Source of the DNA: Phlebotomus papatasi
Lineage: Eukaryota > Arthropoda > Insecta > Diptera > Psychodidae
Reading direction: 5' to 3'
NCBI RefSeq assembly: GCF_024763615.1
Contig: NC_077223.1
Location: forward strand, 110,360,627 to 110,424,626
DNA length: 64,000 nt
In this document: positions 35,555-47,884 of the stretch, one piece after another
Numbering within the stretch: position 1 is the stretch's first letter
Layout of the letters: each line of letters opens with the position of its first letter
Program-made: the position numbers and the translations under genes
The notes under the pieces: model-generated
The model's input: the letters and a program-made list of their open reading frames with translations, nothing else
What the model was told of the DNA's origin: nothing
The model's database searches: none

Positions 35555-35680
35555 CAGAAAAAAATATTCTGTAAAATTGTTCGTAAATGTTTGTGAATTT
35601 CATGGGGACTTACAAAATTCTCACAAAATTCAAACCATTTGGAGCGTATGTTAACAGACCTTTCATAAAACTCAGATTAA
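35555..35680. repeat. S-family end fragment
   Basis: TGTAAAATTGTTCGTAAATG followed by TTTGTGAATTTCATGGGGACTT matches the left end of the S element at 57722. Confidence 0.55.
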
Positions 35681-36036
35681 TTACGACTAATTTATAATGA
35701 ATAAAATGAAAATTGAGCACAGGTAAAATTTAGGTCATTTTGTAATATCGGACACTTGTTATGTTTCTCAAAAACCGTTAAAGTTTTAGTATTATTTCAA
35801 TTTTTAAAAGGTGGTAGAACACATATGCTTTTAAAAAACCGGAAAGAAATCCAAAAGGCCAAGGAAATTCGCGAAACTTTGTGTCCGATATTGCACACAA
35901 AGCAAACTCACATAAAATATCATCATCATTTTCAACCTCTTATCCCTATTGGGGTCGCAGGCTAAAATTGCGAAAGACATGTAAAGAATTTTGCTAATTT
36001 GCTGACCAAAAATGTTTAACCCTATCGTTAGTCTTA

Positions 36037-36427
36037 CGGCGTTATCACACTTGCACATTAAAATTTTAATTGTCGCTTGTGAGCGTCCAAATATGTTATT
36101 TGTGTCTTCAAGTCACTTAATATTTGGGGTTTTTCTATTTATTGACAAAGAAGTAGACTTGGCCTGCAAAAATAAGTTTAAATTTACCTAAAGCATAAAT
36201 ATTTTTCACATTAAAAAATTAAAGAGAAAATCGCATTAATTTTTCGCATTAATGCTATAAATCAATTTATATCAAATTTTGCGGGCCAAGTCTACCTTTT
36301 TATCAACAAATAGATCAAATTTTGAATATAAAATGATTCAAACACACAAATTACACATTTGGACTCTCACCAGCGACAATTAATGTGAATCATATTAAAA
36401 TTTTAATGTGCAAGTGTGATAACACAG
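36037..36427. mobile_element. E-family MITE (E1)
   Basis: 391 bp with a 3-bp duplication TTA on each side (36034-36036, 36428-36430). Ends CGGCGTTATCACACTTGCAC and GTGCAAGTGTGATAACACAG invert, and pairing continues through ATTAAAATTTTAAT to the CGCT/AGCG region. This copy lacks about 14 bp of the left arm. Non-coding. Confidence 0.85.
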
Positions 36428-36430
36428 TTA

Positions 36431-37371
36431 AGCCTATTTTTAGGAATCCCTGGAAAATCCCTGGAAAATCCCTGGTAGATATCCTTAACCGTTTGGTTTA
36501 TGTACAATCTTTGGAGCTTTCCTTAAATCAGTTATCGTCATCTGTCTCTGCTGAGTATACCCAACTTCCACTGCTGATAACCTTGCCAAGTTGACGCAAC
36601 CAGAGAATAGATTTTCCATGGATGGCCGCACGAGGGTGGATTAGAAGAAAAACTTGAAATAAAATTCTTTTCTATTCTATTCATTCGTTCTTTGCTGAGG
36701 AGAAAAATCTATTCCATAAGATGCAGAAGTAGGTTGCGAATATTAAATGGCGTGAAAACCATGGAAGAGACAGAGAAAGACAAATGGATACAAAAATGAC
36801 TTTCACATACATAAAGGAGCACAATTGTCTCTTTACCGCATTACCGTAAAAATAAATTGAAATTCTGAGTGCGAGAGAATGTGAGGTGAATCCGTGGAGG
36901 AATACTTGTGCAAACAGCATGAGAAAAGTCAAGAAAATTGTGTATGGCACTTTTAGTGGAATGAAGCAACAATGCAGGATTCTCGCAGCATCAACCAGAT
37001 ATTGTGGTTTTATGAAAATGAGAACGAACCCCCAAAAAACAAACATCACACATGTGGATTTCCTTGTGAACAAAAGGTTAGACCCCACACCCTCCTGAAA
37101 TAATAAGGGACGGAGTAAGTGGATTCAGGAACTTTCCGCACCACAGAAAATGAGAATATACTTCTTGTTCGTTTTGCCTCTGAGAATGAGGGAAATCCAA
37201 TGCAGAAATGCCAAGAATCGAGTGACGAAAATACAAGAAAATCGTCAAGCGGAACGTGAGTACCTTCTATCGCAATTCTTCTTTGCAAGACACTCAAGTT
37301 TTCACTGACCAAATGCCCAAAATAGAATTATCCAGTGTTCTTGATGTGGAAACCTTTCTCCTCGGGAGTAG
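36431..37371. other. No gene recognised; short CCTGGAAAATC triplet
   Basis: A CCTGGAAAATC word is repeated three times near 36448-36475. A 135-codon minus frame (36681-37088) and a 70-codon plus frame overlap; no recognisable domain. Confidence 0.35.
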
Positions 37372-37373
37372 TA

Positions 37374-37794
37374 GGGGATGAATTTTAGGTTTCGAACACA
37401 CTCTGAGTTTGAACATTTAATATTTTTCTCATATTGCTTTACTATTAAAATACTAGCTATTAAAATACAGTAGACTCTCTCTCAATCGGTAATATGGGGC
37501 AAAATGTCATCCGGTTTAGCGATAGAATTGAGCGTCAAAGCCTTCGTAAATTCCACAAAAAGTGCTCAACTATAAAGGATCACGATAAAATAGGAAGAAC
37601 TACAGCAAATTTGAGCGAATTATCTTCATAATTAAACGTGAAATTGTCAACAAAATTTGTCGCCCGATAGAAAAAGAGCCGATTGAGTGAGAGCCTACTG
37701 TATGTTGCTATTTGGTCAGACTCATTAAAAGAATATGGGAAAAGATATGAAGTGTTCGAAGCCAGAGTGTGCGCGAAACCTGAAAGCCTTCCCC
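37374..37794. mobile_element. Y-family TA-type MITE enclosing G3 (Y1)
   Basis: Left end GGGGATGAATTTTAGGTTTCG and right end CGAAACCTGAAAGCCTTCCCC invert, both next to TA; inner TTCGAACACACTCTG also pairs with CAGAGTGTGCGCG. Without G3 the element is about 186 bp. Confidence 0.75.
37468..37700. mobile_element. G-family MITE, nested in Y1 (G3)
   Basis: 233 bp, TA on both sides, nearly identical to G2 in sequence and orientation. Younger than its Y host. Confidence 0.85.
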
Positions 37795-38228
37795 TACAGT
37801 GTTGAAGGTGGAACCAATTTATTTAATTTATTCAAATGTGACTAACTTTGCTTTGTCCACAAGCCTTCACGTGCCACTTTTGGGTCCCACAGTAAACAAT
37901 TTCAGTACCCTTTGCTCAATGGACAATTTACTTGTCCAACTGCTTACATCATCATTAAGAAATTGTGGAAATTGCAAAACTTCAAAGATTCTTAACAATT
38001 CTACTTCAGGAGTTGTGTTACTTCAAAACATATCATGAATGAGGAATTATGTTTCTTGGGCCTAAGAATCACTTTCCTTTTAATCGCTTTGTGAATTGAG
38101 TCAATTGAAAATGGTTGTGAAAGGGTAAAGGTAAAGTTAACCCTCAAAATTGTTAGAATATATATTGTTCGGCGTTTGAGTCCAAAGAGTCCCAGTAGTT
38201 AAATGGCCAAAGCTTTGTGATGCAGATA

Positions 38229-38445
38229 GGGGAAAGTGCCTATGCTTGATACCATTGGAAGCTCCGTAATGACTAAATTTTCTATGTTTCAGAATATATA
38301 TGTGACTCATCGCAACCACATTTTAAAAACTATGAGAAAGTGGCCAGTTTTTAAAATATATTGCGGAGTCACGTTTATTGAGAAACATAGAAAAACTTTG
38401 GTCATTACGAAGCTTCCAATGGTATCAAGCATGGGCACTTTCCCC
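38229..38445. mobile_element. O-family foldback MITE (O1)
   Basis: 217 bp between TA dinucleotides. Arms: GGGGAAAGTGCCTATGCTTG then GATACCATTGGAAGCT, inverted at the right as AGCTTCCAATGGTATC then AAGCATGGGCACTTTCCCC; ATGACTAAATTTTCTATGTTTC also pairs. Nearly the whole element is one hairpin. Confidence 0.85.
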
Positions 38446-38747
38446 TACTCTTGATTTTATCCTAGGTTGATTTATACTTAATGCAAAAAGCTTCGGAACA
38501 ATTTTCACAGTCATTGAACTGGAGCTAAAAAAATTATTCGCGAGGAAAAATTCTCGACTAAAAGTTCTCTTCTAGATGAAACTAATTAAAAATTAACTTA
38601 TTCTTTCTTTTCCATATGAAAAAAAGGAACAGTGGAAATGAAAAAGATAAAGAAAAGAGGATAAATTAGGAATTGGCTGCAGCAGAGTGAGTAGTATTTT
38701 GGTAAAAATAGTGATCCAGTTTGATAAATAAAATTGTTTTTTTTATG

Positions 38748-38935
38748 TTTCCGGAACATTTTTTAGGTCAAGAAAATTTCGATAAATTAAAATTTATATC
38801 GTTTTCTCCCTCAAACGTTTTGCATATCTCTATCTTACATTTTTCCACTCCAAATTCGATTAAACTAAATTGAATTTAGCCTAATACTCAAAAGAAGAAG
38901 GGGAAGAAGAGTGTGCAAGAGTAGGATAGACTGTC
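38748..38935. mobile_element. A-family element, right end lost (A10)
   Basis: TTTTTTAGGTCAAGAAAATTTC, CGTTTTGCATATCTCTATC and AAGAAGAGTGTGC are present; the sequence stops matching after AGGATAGAC and gives way to the tRNA-like segment. Confidence 0.6.
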
Positions 38936-38936
38936 T

Positions 38937-39098
38937 AGTTAGAGTAAGAGCTGACTCTTAGAGCAAGAGTATGATACTCTGTCTGTTACAACGCCTAACG
39001 GCCAAGCGGTTACAGATAGAGACTTGGGATCTTCGAGGACCCCCCATAAGTTGACTCTGAGACTATTAACATGCGCCTCATCTTCCCTCAACGCTCTA
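38937..39098 (+). repeat. Possible tRNA-derived SINE remnant
   Basis: GGCCAAGCGG (about 39000-39010) resembles a Pol III A box of tRNA-Leu/Ser type, and GGGATCTTCGAGGACC about 20-30 bp later resembles a B box (GGTTCGANNCC). GC-richer than its surroundings. Too diverged to fold as a tRNA; no second copy here. Confidence 0.3.
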
Positions 39099-39100
39099 TA

Positions 39101-40167
39101 GGGGAAAGGCTCATAATTTTGTCCAGTTTCTTATTTTGGACACTTTGAGGATAAAATTGGACACTAAAAATAAATTGATTAAAATTATGGATTTTTATTC
39201 CAATATTTGTTGAATAATGAATTCTATCTAAATATTTGTTCTTTTTGGAAGATTTTAACACTAAATACGTTAAATTTTGAATATGATTTGAGTTGAAATT
39301 GCTTTGTTGAAAATTCAGTGTGAGCAATTGCTTACGAGAAATATGACAGAACTTCGTGTTTACTTCAGTCTTATTTAGCTGTGATGAAGTACTAACAATG
39401 TTTCTTCGCCTCTTTTAAGTGATATTATTGAATATTCATAGAATATTGTGTTGATTCACATTAATGGTGATTTGTACATTTGACCTGAAGTGAGATTTGC
39501 CTTGCGAATTACGTTTTTCGTGTGAAAAATGGGCAATCTTCTAAGAGGTTCATCAGTGAGGTGATAATCCTTATTTTGGATAGGTATTTTTCTCTGGAAA
39601 TTTCTTGAAGTTTCAGCTTCTGTGATGACTAGGTTGGACAAATGCCTGGAGAAACAAAGGAGCATCATCTCTATGAAAGAGATGTAGCGAGAAATGCCCT
39701 GAAAGGCTCCCGGAAAGGTCAGGGAATGAGCGAATCCGCACGTACTTGGAGTACCGAAGTCAACTCACTTTAATGAATGATATGGGCAGTTTCCGGGCTT
39801 CTTGTGACATGCTACGTTTCCCTTACATGAACAAGAAGAGGCCTTGGTAAGATTGGTTCATGAAATGAAGGCCAATGGGCATCCTGTTGAGGCGGATTAG
39901 CAGTCCAAATTTACAGCCAAATTATCCAAATTAAAAGCCAAGTTGTCCAAAATAAGAGTCAAATTCACCTCTACATATCAATTAATTTTTAAACGTATTA
40001 AAACAAATTTTAGTAAAAACAAAGACAATAAACCCTTGCCAAGTTTCTAAACAACCCTTCTGAAAAGAGAGTAACAAAAAAACTCAATTAGTATTGATAA
40101 TATCGCACTTCAAACATGGAACATCGATGCTTATAAGCAGACTGGTCAAAATTATGAGCCCTTACCC
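39101..40167. mobile_element. D-family TA-type element (D1)
   Basis: 1067 bp with TA at both ends. Termini GGGGAAAGGCTCATAATTTTG and CAAAATTATGAGCCCTTACCC are inverted. Words TTTTGGACA and TGTCCAAAATAAG recur near both ends. Colinear (inverted) with D2. Small frames inside (70-79 codons) are shared with D2 but change mainly by replacement substitutions, so they are not protein-coding. Confidence 0.8.
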
Positions 40168-40264
40168 TAAGTTTGTTTTTTGTATTTATCAAAAAGGCGT
40201 TGTGCAATTTCTTTCCGTTTTTTGATATGCTTTTGAGGTTACCTAGGTGGGTTTTTTGTCATTA

Positions 40265-40610
40265 TAGCAAAATACTGTTGAATCATTCCAAATAACGCTT
40301 TTTAAAGTCAGAAGTCAAAAAAGTTCTAGATAGAATGTTTTTCAATAGAATGCGATCATGTTTGAGGTCGTTGAAAAGGTCTTGGAATTTCGAAAAAACC
40401 TAAACCGGTTCCAATCGGTTGTAAACTGGATAATGTACTACTTATAAACAGATAAGTAATTCTCAGCTACTTTAAGCGATATTTTGAGTAATTTATGAAT
40501 CGGTTCAATTTTATTTTGAATCGGTAAACGGTAAATGATGCGTATGTAGGTACTTTTGAGGTATAGCATCTAAGTTACAAGTTCGAGCACTTCTCAAAGC
40601 ATGTCCTACA
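40265..40610. repeat. L-family dispersed repeat, reverse (L2)
   Basis: Reverse-complement match to L1 over about 300 bp. Beyond it, GAGGTATAGCATCTAAGTTAC and GAGCACTTCTCAAAGC are shared with the copy at 61.7 kb, so the family is longer than L1 alone shows. Confidence 0.75.
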
Positions 40611-42189
40611 TAACAAAATGTAATATTGCAAATGGAATATTTTCCTTATTTTTCAATCTTCTTTCAAAAATAATTAATTTCTAAACTTTAATCTCTTCAA
40701 AGCACATGCTTTGCTTATACTTATACACTGACACACTGTGTTACAATTGTTAATTTTCACAGAGGTTCATTTTACCGTAGAATTAGTAAAAGTTAACAAA
40801 GAGACAAATGAAAGGAAAAGACCAAAAGCTCAAATACGAGCTTTTCCCCAAAGGTATCCCCTTTGATTTCTCTGAGGACCTCAATCAACCTCAACTTCTC
40901 ACCCTGAGCTTTGAAGTATAAGCCTTGCGAATTGTGAGAAATCCTCCAAATCAATATGGCAAATTTATCACCGAGGGACAGTGAAGGGTTCTTTTTCTGT
41001 TTGAGCAGAAAGTTCAGGGGTCAGAATGCCCCCAGGGTATCTCGACTTCGACAAGTTCTTCATGGCACGTGAACCCAATCATCTCACATGACATTTCAAA
41101 TGTTGTAAAAATGAATTTCTCACAAATCTTCTTTGGAATTGCCAAATTGTGAATGTTACGAAATATCTTCTTGTTTCTTGTGGTTATGAGATTGGAAGGG
41201 TGACTCTGAAGGATGGAAAATCAACATTGAGTGACACAATATGAGTAAAGAAATCCCAGAGGGGACTTTTATGGCATTTTACCAGTTTTCTGTTGAGAAC
41301 AGAAACTTCAAACGAAAGCCATTTCTCATGAGAAAACACAGCTACAAGGAGACCAAGGAGGTCAATGGAGCCTCACATCTCCTTTTTTTCATGGCTCCAG
41401 AAGGCAAAGAAGGGGTTCTATATTGCCTCGGAGGCATCCCACGATAGACCCAGAACCCATAAAATCAAGTTCCTTTCACCATATACTTTCTCCAGAACTG
41501 TTCTTGGATGGTGATTGTATCTTTTGATGTCCTTCAGAGCGTCCCAGATGAACAAACTGACTCGATAAATTGCAATTTCGATTGACTCCTGAACCACAAT
41601 GAATTTTCACTTTGAAATTTTCTTTTTATATTGAAGAAAAAAACGTTTCAATTCGAACCTCTTTGATCATAGAGCGGAATTATATTCTTTTTCAATGATT
41701 TCTCGGAAATCAAACGGTGGAAAAAAACGATTTAGAGCCGCTGATATGCTCAGAATTTAAACCGAGCCAAGGGGTGAGTCATTTGTGTTTTCCACTGTCA
41801 AGGGTGTCTTGTTTCTTGAGTTTCGCAAAATTGTTTGAATGTTTCTCGGAAGAATTATAATTTTCGGGTTTCAATTCAATCGGGACAAATATTCACTGTC
41901 ACTGATTCAAACACACACCGAGATGGGCTGCTTTGATATAGTAGCGGCACTATAGGTGTATACAGAGCAGTAATATCAGTGATATGGAGCGGCTACCCGT
42001 ATCGGGTGAATAAGATACAATAAGAGTGCCGAAGCATAAGGGGCCCAAATTGTGGCCTGGATGCATCAGTATTCCGAAATCGAGAACAGCAAAGGATGTA
42101 AAGTTTGAGGCCTCTATCTCTTATAGTTTCCGAGATATTCGACTTTAAAGATTTTCAGACACTTTTATGTATTTCTCATCCAATTTTTT
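40611..42189. other. No gene confirmed
   Basis: GC-richer from 40.8 to 41.6 kb. A plus-strand frame at 41241-41447 starts with ATG and has 68 codons, but no recognisable domain or splice context. The segment 41935-42065 is locally GC-rich and unique. Confidence 0.3.
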
Positions 42190-42425
42190 TCATTTTCAAG
42201 TGAAATTGCACTTTTGGGTTTCCCGTGAGTTCCTTGAAAAATGTATATGTTCCTCGAGTTTCTGGAAAGTTCATTGGAAAATGTATGAGTTTCCCGGGTT
42301 CTCTGAAAATTCCTTGAAAAATTTATGGGTTCCCCGTGTTACCCGAGTTCCCGGAGATTTGTTTGAAAAATGAATGAGTTCTCCGGGTTCCCCGAGATTC
42401 CCGTGAGTTCTCGGAGTTTCCCGTA
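42190..42425. repeat. Minisatellite, ~43-bp units
   Basis: Four to five degenerate units built from CCTTGAAAAATGTATGAG and TTCCCCGGGTTC. The open frames across it follow the repeat and are not considered genes. Confidence 0.7.
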
Positions 42426-43222
42426 CAGTTTCTAGCCAGATTGGCTCGAGTGCTCCAAAATGAGTTGCCCCTTGATATTTCTTAGATTTCACAAAACATT
42501 TCTCAAACGATTACCAAGGTTTCTCAGTATGAGGCACCTCTTGAAGCGAACAAAAAGCGAAAGTGTTTTGAGTTTCAACGGGAAAGCTCCGGCAGTCATT
42601 GGGAAAAGCTCACTCAAATTTGCCTGTGGAACAGCTTCAACAAATAAATGGGAAGCCCAGAAGAGAATCCATCAGCATTCTATCCTATTATTTCCACTTC
42701 ATTCAGTATAATCAGCAACAATATTTCGCTTCGTTCGGTGTTCGTTACACTAAAACTTATTGTTTAAGTTTCCCATGCATAATTATGTAAGAGGAGATCA
42801 AATTTTCCATAAAAGCGATGTGAAAGAAGAACAGAGAACAAGCCCTCCAGTGCTTTCGATGACTTTCCAAGAGCACCCAGGAAAACTTGGGCATTAATAA
42901 TTCTCCAATATTAGTTGTGGTTCTCTTGTTCTGGCTGTTACGACAAAATAGTGAAGAGTCTTTGAGAACATTTCAAAAGATACAGAATTCGGAGAAAATG
43001 GAATCTTTTAAATTTTTAATAGATAGAGTTTTTGTACTTTAGTCAAGATGGTGTTTTACAACTTATTCTAACTACTTTCATGATTTTTCACTCGAATAAA
43101 GTTCAAAAACTTACAATAAAAATATTTGAAAGCTTTTATATGACGCTGTTTTATTATTAAATTTTTGTAGGATGTTTCTAATCGCTACCTTCAGAAGAAT
43201 GTGAATCAAAAAATTTTACGAT
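42426..43222. other. No gene recognised
   Basis: Unique sequence; an 83-codon frame at 42460-42711 has no domain. Confidence 0.4.
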
Positions 43223-43224
43223 TA

Positions 43225-43345
43225 GGGGAAAGTAGCCATGCTTTACACGGTCCCAAGCTTTAGAATGACTAAATTTTTCGTCTGTTCTTCAAGACTCGTA
43301 TCATCCATATTTTAAAAAATCTCAGCTAACTAGGGGAAAGTGTCC
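43225..43345. mobile_element. O-related half element
   Basis: GGGGAAAGTAGCCATGCTTT next to TA, then GGTCCCAAGCTTTAGAATGAC; matches the inverted half at 51800-51925 better than O1, so it defines a subfamily. The right arm is not found here. Confidence 0.6.
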
Positions 43346-43518
43346 TGTTTTTAAAATGGTTAAAAATATACAGTGGGTGTGGCCTATTTTTGCTAAACTT
43401 GCTTATTTTGAAGATCTTGTAATGGCTTGGACAAAAAACTTCTAAGGTCTATATTAGTGAAAAATATGCAGATATTTCTTTTTAAGGATTTTTGAAGCAA
43501 TGTATTAAGAAACATTTA

Positions 43519-43946
43519 GAGTAAGTGTGCCAAATTCCGGCCAGCTTGCAAATTCGGCCACCTTTTTTGTTTCTCGAATTTCCATGAATTTTTAGTTTTT
43601 ACATACTCTAGAGATGATACAATGCAAAAGAATAACAAAAAATGTACCTTCGACAAACGAGATGACGTGAAAAAGACATTGGAATAATTCCTAAAGGGCA
43701 AAGAACTATGAGAATGAAGGTGGCCGAAATAGGGCACCAAAGCTATGTCTACATTTTTATTTATTTTAAAATGTATTAAGAATGATTTTCAGAGTAAATA
43801 AAGACGATAAACTCTCTACAAGGTTCCAAGCAACATTCCTTAAAAAGAAGGAATAAAAAAAATCAATTTCTATTAAAGATATTACATTTCAAACTTGAGA
43901 CTTTGGCGCTTGCATGCAACTATGCCAAAATTTGGCACACTTACCC
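43519..43946. mobile_element. C-family MITE (C5)
   Basis: 428 bp, TA on both sides, same orientation as C1. The first bases read GAGTAAGTG instead of GGGTAAGTG. Confidence 0.85.
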
Positions 43947-44079
43947 TACTTTTGTGAATTCATTTTTGAATTCACAATTTCATTCATCCGAAAATTGAAA
44001 AACAATATTCTGAACTAGAAAATTTTCTAAGAAGTATTATTTTAGAGAGGTCCTGTAATTAGTAATATGCGTACGCGCA

Positions 44080-44330
44080 AATAAAAATAGATATTTGAGC
44101 GAAATAAATCAATTATGATAATTGACCAATTCATTACCAATTGGGACTGGTATGTCCGGGTGCGAAATTTCAACACCTTTTCAAAAAATCCAAATACAAC
44201 CAAATCTGTTAAAATATGAGCTCTCCAAAGTGATACCTTTCACCTTCAATAATTCAAAATGACGGTTTTTCCGTCATAGGTATGTTTGGACGAAATTTCA
44301 TATAGGCTACCTCTAAAACATATCCGAAAA
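44080..44330. repeat. L-related dispersed repeat (L3)
   Basis: ATTACCAATTGGGAC, CGAAATTTCAACACCTTTTC and the following spacing resemble L1 and the 63-kb copy, at lower similarity. Confidence 0.4.
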
Positions 44331-44618
44331 TAAAAGAGATCTATAGTGCACTGAGCTGAAGTTAGCTGAAATCCACCTGAGAAAGGTTTTTGTCTTGACT
44401 AATGAATAGGCCCCTCCGTTATTTTTTTTTTTCATGAAAAGAAAACACGATGAAACGGAGAAATGTTGACATTTTTTTAATTTCTCTTGACATTGGTTGA
44501 GAATTCTTTTGGTCTTATATTCTCTTCACTCGCAGGTTTTATTTTAATGTTGCGTCACTTGTATTTATTTAGAATTGAGAAAGAAATCGTATAAAAAATA
44601 AATTCAACGGTAGGTGTA

Positions 44619-45044
44619 GGGTAAGTGTGCCAAATTTCGGCATAGTTGCATGCAAGCGACAAAGTCTCAAATTTGAAATGTAATATTTTTAATATAAATT
44701 GAATATTTTTGTTATTCTTTTATTAGGAGTGTTGCTTGGAACCTTGCAAACAGTTTATCATTTTTATTTTCTCTAAAAACATTCTTAATACATTTTAAAT
44801 TGAATAATAATGTAGACATAGAATTGGTGGCCTATTTCGTCCACCTTCATTCTCATAGTTCCTTGCCCTTCCAGAATTCTTTCAATGTCTTTTTCAGATT
44901 ATCTTGCTCGTCGAAGCGACATTTTTTGTTATTTTTTGCATTGTACAATCTCAAGAGTATCCAAAAACTAAAAATTCATGGAAATTCGAGGAACAAAAAA
45001 TATAGCCGAAATTGCAAGCTGGCCGGAATATGGCACACTTACCC
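44619..45044. mobile_element. C-family MITE, reverse orientation (C6)
   Basis: 426 bp, TA on both sides, same orientation as C3. Ends GGGTAAGTGTGCCAAATTTCGG and GGCCGGAATATGGCACACTTACCC. Confidence 0.85.
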
Positions 45045-45046
45045 TA

Positions 45047-47170
45047 TTGTTTTTATTATTTCTTAATTTCCTTTTGATTCATTTTTTCACTTCATTTGTT
45101 CAGAAATATTTTAGTCGGTGATCACAGTGACACTCAAAAGAATTCGATCTAAAAATTAATGTTTTCTATTGGGGGTCACCGAAGACCGAAAGTTGGTATC
45201 TTTTACCGTTTAAGCTCTAAGACGGTGACAATTTGGAAAAAGCGGATTAACTGGATCTCTCATTGAGTTCGAATAGTAAAACCAAAGATATTAAATTTAA
45301 TAATTTCATTCGTTTGATAATTTGAATTAAATTGCATTTAAAATTACGTTTTATTTTATAAAAAATAGCTATATAAACAAACTCCATAACATTTAGAAAT
45401 AAAAGATTAAAGCAACAAAAATTTAATGCTATCATTCTTTTTTTTTATTTTCACTGAAAGTATTTTAGTTTTTTAGGTTATCATTCCAATTTTGCACAAT
45501 GAAAATAATTACATGTCCTGCTTTTTTAGGGTTGAGCTATCGTTATTTGCTGAATTACAACAAATATTACATTTGTAAATAATAATTTTTCATCGATTCA
45601 GATAACGATGTACAATAAATTTTTGGATTTTTTCCCAATCAAATTCTTGTAGCAAAGGGCTGTAACAAAAGCAACCCATAGTGCAATTGAACAAAAAAAC
45701 ACATGTATCAATAACATTTTAATTATCGTAAAAATATTGTGCGACCACAGCTGTGAAATGAATATTTTCGAAAGTTGTTAAGCTCTGGGGGCTTTTCCAT
45801 CTACATTTCCATTTTCAATTTTCCTTCTGCATTTCACATTTTGTCATCATCAGCTATAATTATTCAAACGACTCACTCTGGTAATGTAAATATTCATGAT
45901 TAAAAAAAGTAAAAGAGAAAATTAAGCCACGAAAATTGTTTTGGATTTTTTTTTATTTGCCATTTACATTCCTGGGCTAAAACCTTTGGAAAACCATTGA
46001 AAATTCAATTACTTTGCTTTAGCTGCCAAATGTCTAAAATATGCATTTCACTGGAAAATTGTGCCCTTAACATTTTTCCATTGAGACTTTATATTTTCGG
46101 AGTTTAGATGAGGAATTTTCATTACGAGACGTATAAAAAATAAAGTGCTTGCGGGGGCGAATGGTGTTCAGTGAAAATTGCCTATAACAGTTTTTTATTA
46201 AATTTCACGTCCATCGCAGGTGAAAATTTACTCACAGCGACCACAGAGAGGCTCCTGCAGAGACAAAATGTGGGCTTTTTTTATGATCTGCGTCAAATAA
46301 AACGGATTATTTCAATTATTCGTCTACGCCGCAGAATACAAAGATAATAGAGCTACAAAGAGATCATGATTCTCCGTTCTAACTTGTTCCCTTGGCGATG
46401 TTAATTAAAATGGAAAACCAGCGACAATAATTGTGCTGTGTGCTACCTATGTACATATGTAGCATAGAAAAACCAGAAGAGCAACAGAGCTCTAGGAGCT
46501 TTCTCTAAACCTCCTTGTTATAGTGCTGCAAATAAAAGCGAATGCAAATTGAATTCCCTTTGGTGTGTATCTCATGGGAATTCATAAACATTCCGGTTTC
46601 TGGTGGATTAAGTAATTTTTCCGCGTGTGGAAAGGAGCTTTCACCTCCTGCTCATCCTCCCATCAGGCGTCCGCTCCGACCGAGAGAAATGCACTCCTCT
46701 CTATGTTGGCTACAACCGCTAAATGAATATTGCCTCAATTTTACTCTCAATTTTACGCTTCTTGTTGTTTGCTTAACTTCCAAGGGAGTATGTTAGTACC
46801 ACGTTTGAAAGTACTTCTCCCTCGGAAAATTCCCCTCAAAGCTCTCACGAGGGAGAGTGAGAAGAAAAGATAGCCATAGAGAGGGAGAATAAGCTCTCAT
46901 TCTCACGTGTTCTCTAGAAAATAGAGAGACGAAAGCTCAGAAGGGGAAAGCTTTGTAAATTTACAAAATGTAATACATACAGGTAAGCTTTCACTCCAAA
47001 GTTCCATTCAAGAACTCCAGGAACATTTCGTATAAATTATTTTTTTTATTTTTTTTTTCATTATTTTATCAAATTCTATTGATTTTTTCATATCTTTTTT
47101 ACTTTATAAAAAATATCCCTGACTACTTGTAATTATTTTAGTAAACGGAAACATTTTGGTAAAAATGGAT
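45047..47170. other. No gene confirmed; short L-linked repeat at 45166-45225
   Basis: The segment GTCACCGAAGACCGAAAGTTG with TCTTTTACCGT recurs at 63337. A GC-richer patch (46.2-46.9 kb) has an 84-codon frame at 46542-46796 and, further on, a good donor sequence ACAG|GTAAGC at about 46980, but no coherent exon. Confidence 0.3.
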
Positions 47171-47172
47171 AG

Positions 47173-47653
47173 GGGAAAGTACTCTCAGGAAGAAAAGAAA
47201 ACTCACATTATTCGAAGGCATAAACGTTCGAACGGCATTATCACACTTGCACATTAAAATTTTAATGTCATTCACATTAATTGTCGCTTGTGAGCGTCCA
47301 AATATGTTATTTGTGTCTTTGAGTCACTTAATATTTGGGGTTTTTCTATTTATTGATAAAGGACTTGGCCTGCAAAAATAAGTTTAAATTTACCTAAAGC
47401 ATAAATATTTTTGACATTAAAAAATTAAAGAGAAAATCGCATTAATTTTTCGCATTAATACTATAAATCAATTTATATCAAATTTTGCGGGCCCAGTCGA
47501 CCTTTTTATCAACAAATAGATCAAATTTTGAATATAAAATGATTCAAACACACAAATTACACATTTGCACTCTCACCAGCGACAATTAATGTGAATCATA
47601 TTAAAATTTTAATGCGCAAGTGTGATAACACAGGAAGGGAGAGTACTTTCCCC
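47173..47653. mobile_element. F-family TA-type MITE, interrupted by E2 (F1)
   Basis: Ends GGGGAAAGTACTCTC and GAGAGTACTTTCCCC flanked by TA. The interior keeps CACATTATTCGAAGGCAT and AACGTTCGAA; compared with F2 it has lost part of the middle and contains an E element. Confidence 0.75.
47233..47633. mobile_element. E-family MITE, nested in F1 (E2)
   Basis: 401 bp with GAA on each side (47230-47232 and 47634-47636) as its 3-bp duplication. Full left arm present, including the ATGTCATTCACATTAATTGTC segment missing from E1. Confidence 0.85.
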
Positions 47654-47884
47654 TAGTAAAAAGTTATCTTGGTTAGTATAAAAATCGGTTTTGATTAGTG
47701 ACAAAGCCGAATTTTGTCAGTAAAAATTAAAATCGGATCAGAAAAATCAAATTTGGTTGCTAAAAGATTGAAATTAGTTCAGTGATTTCGTCTGAAAAAA
47801 AACTCAAATTTGATTAAAAAAAAACAAATTGGTATCAGTAAGAAAATAAAGTTTTTGTAGAAAAATATAGAATTTGATAACTAA

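Noticed and set aside
35831..36058. Frame running into the E1 terminus
   Set aside because: Its start lies inside the transposable element and the composition is that of random AT-rich DNA.
39456..39668. 70-codon frame conserved between D1 (minus strand) and D2 (51064-51276, plus strand) as a possible transposase remnant
   Set aside because: Comparing codons by eye, about fifteen differences change the amino acid and only about three are silent, so there is no sign of purifying selection. The frame is shared because the copies are homologous DNA.
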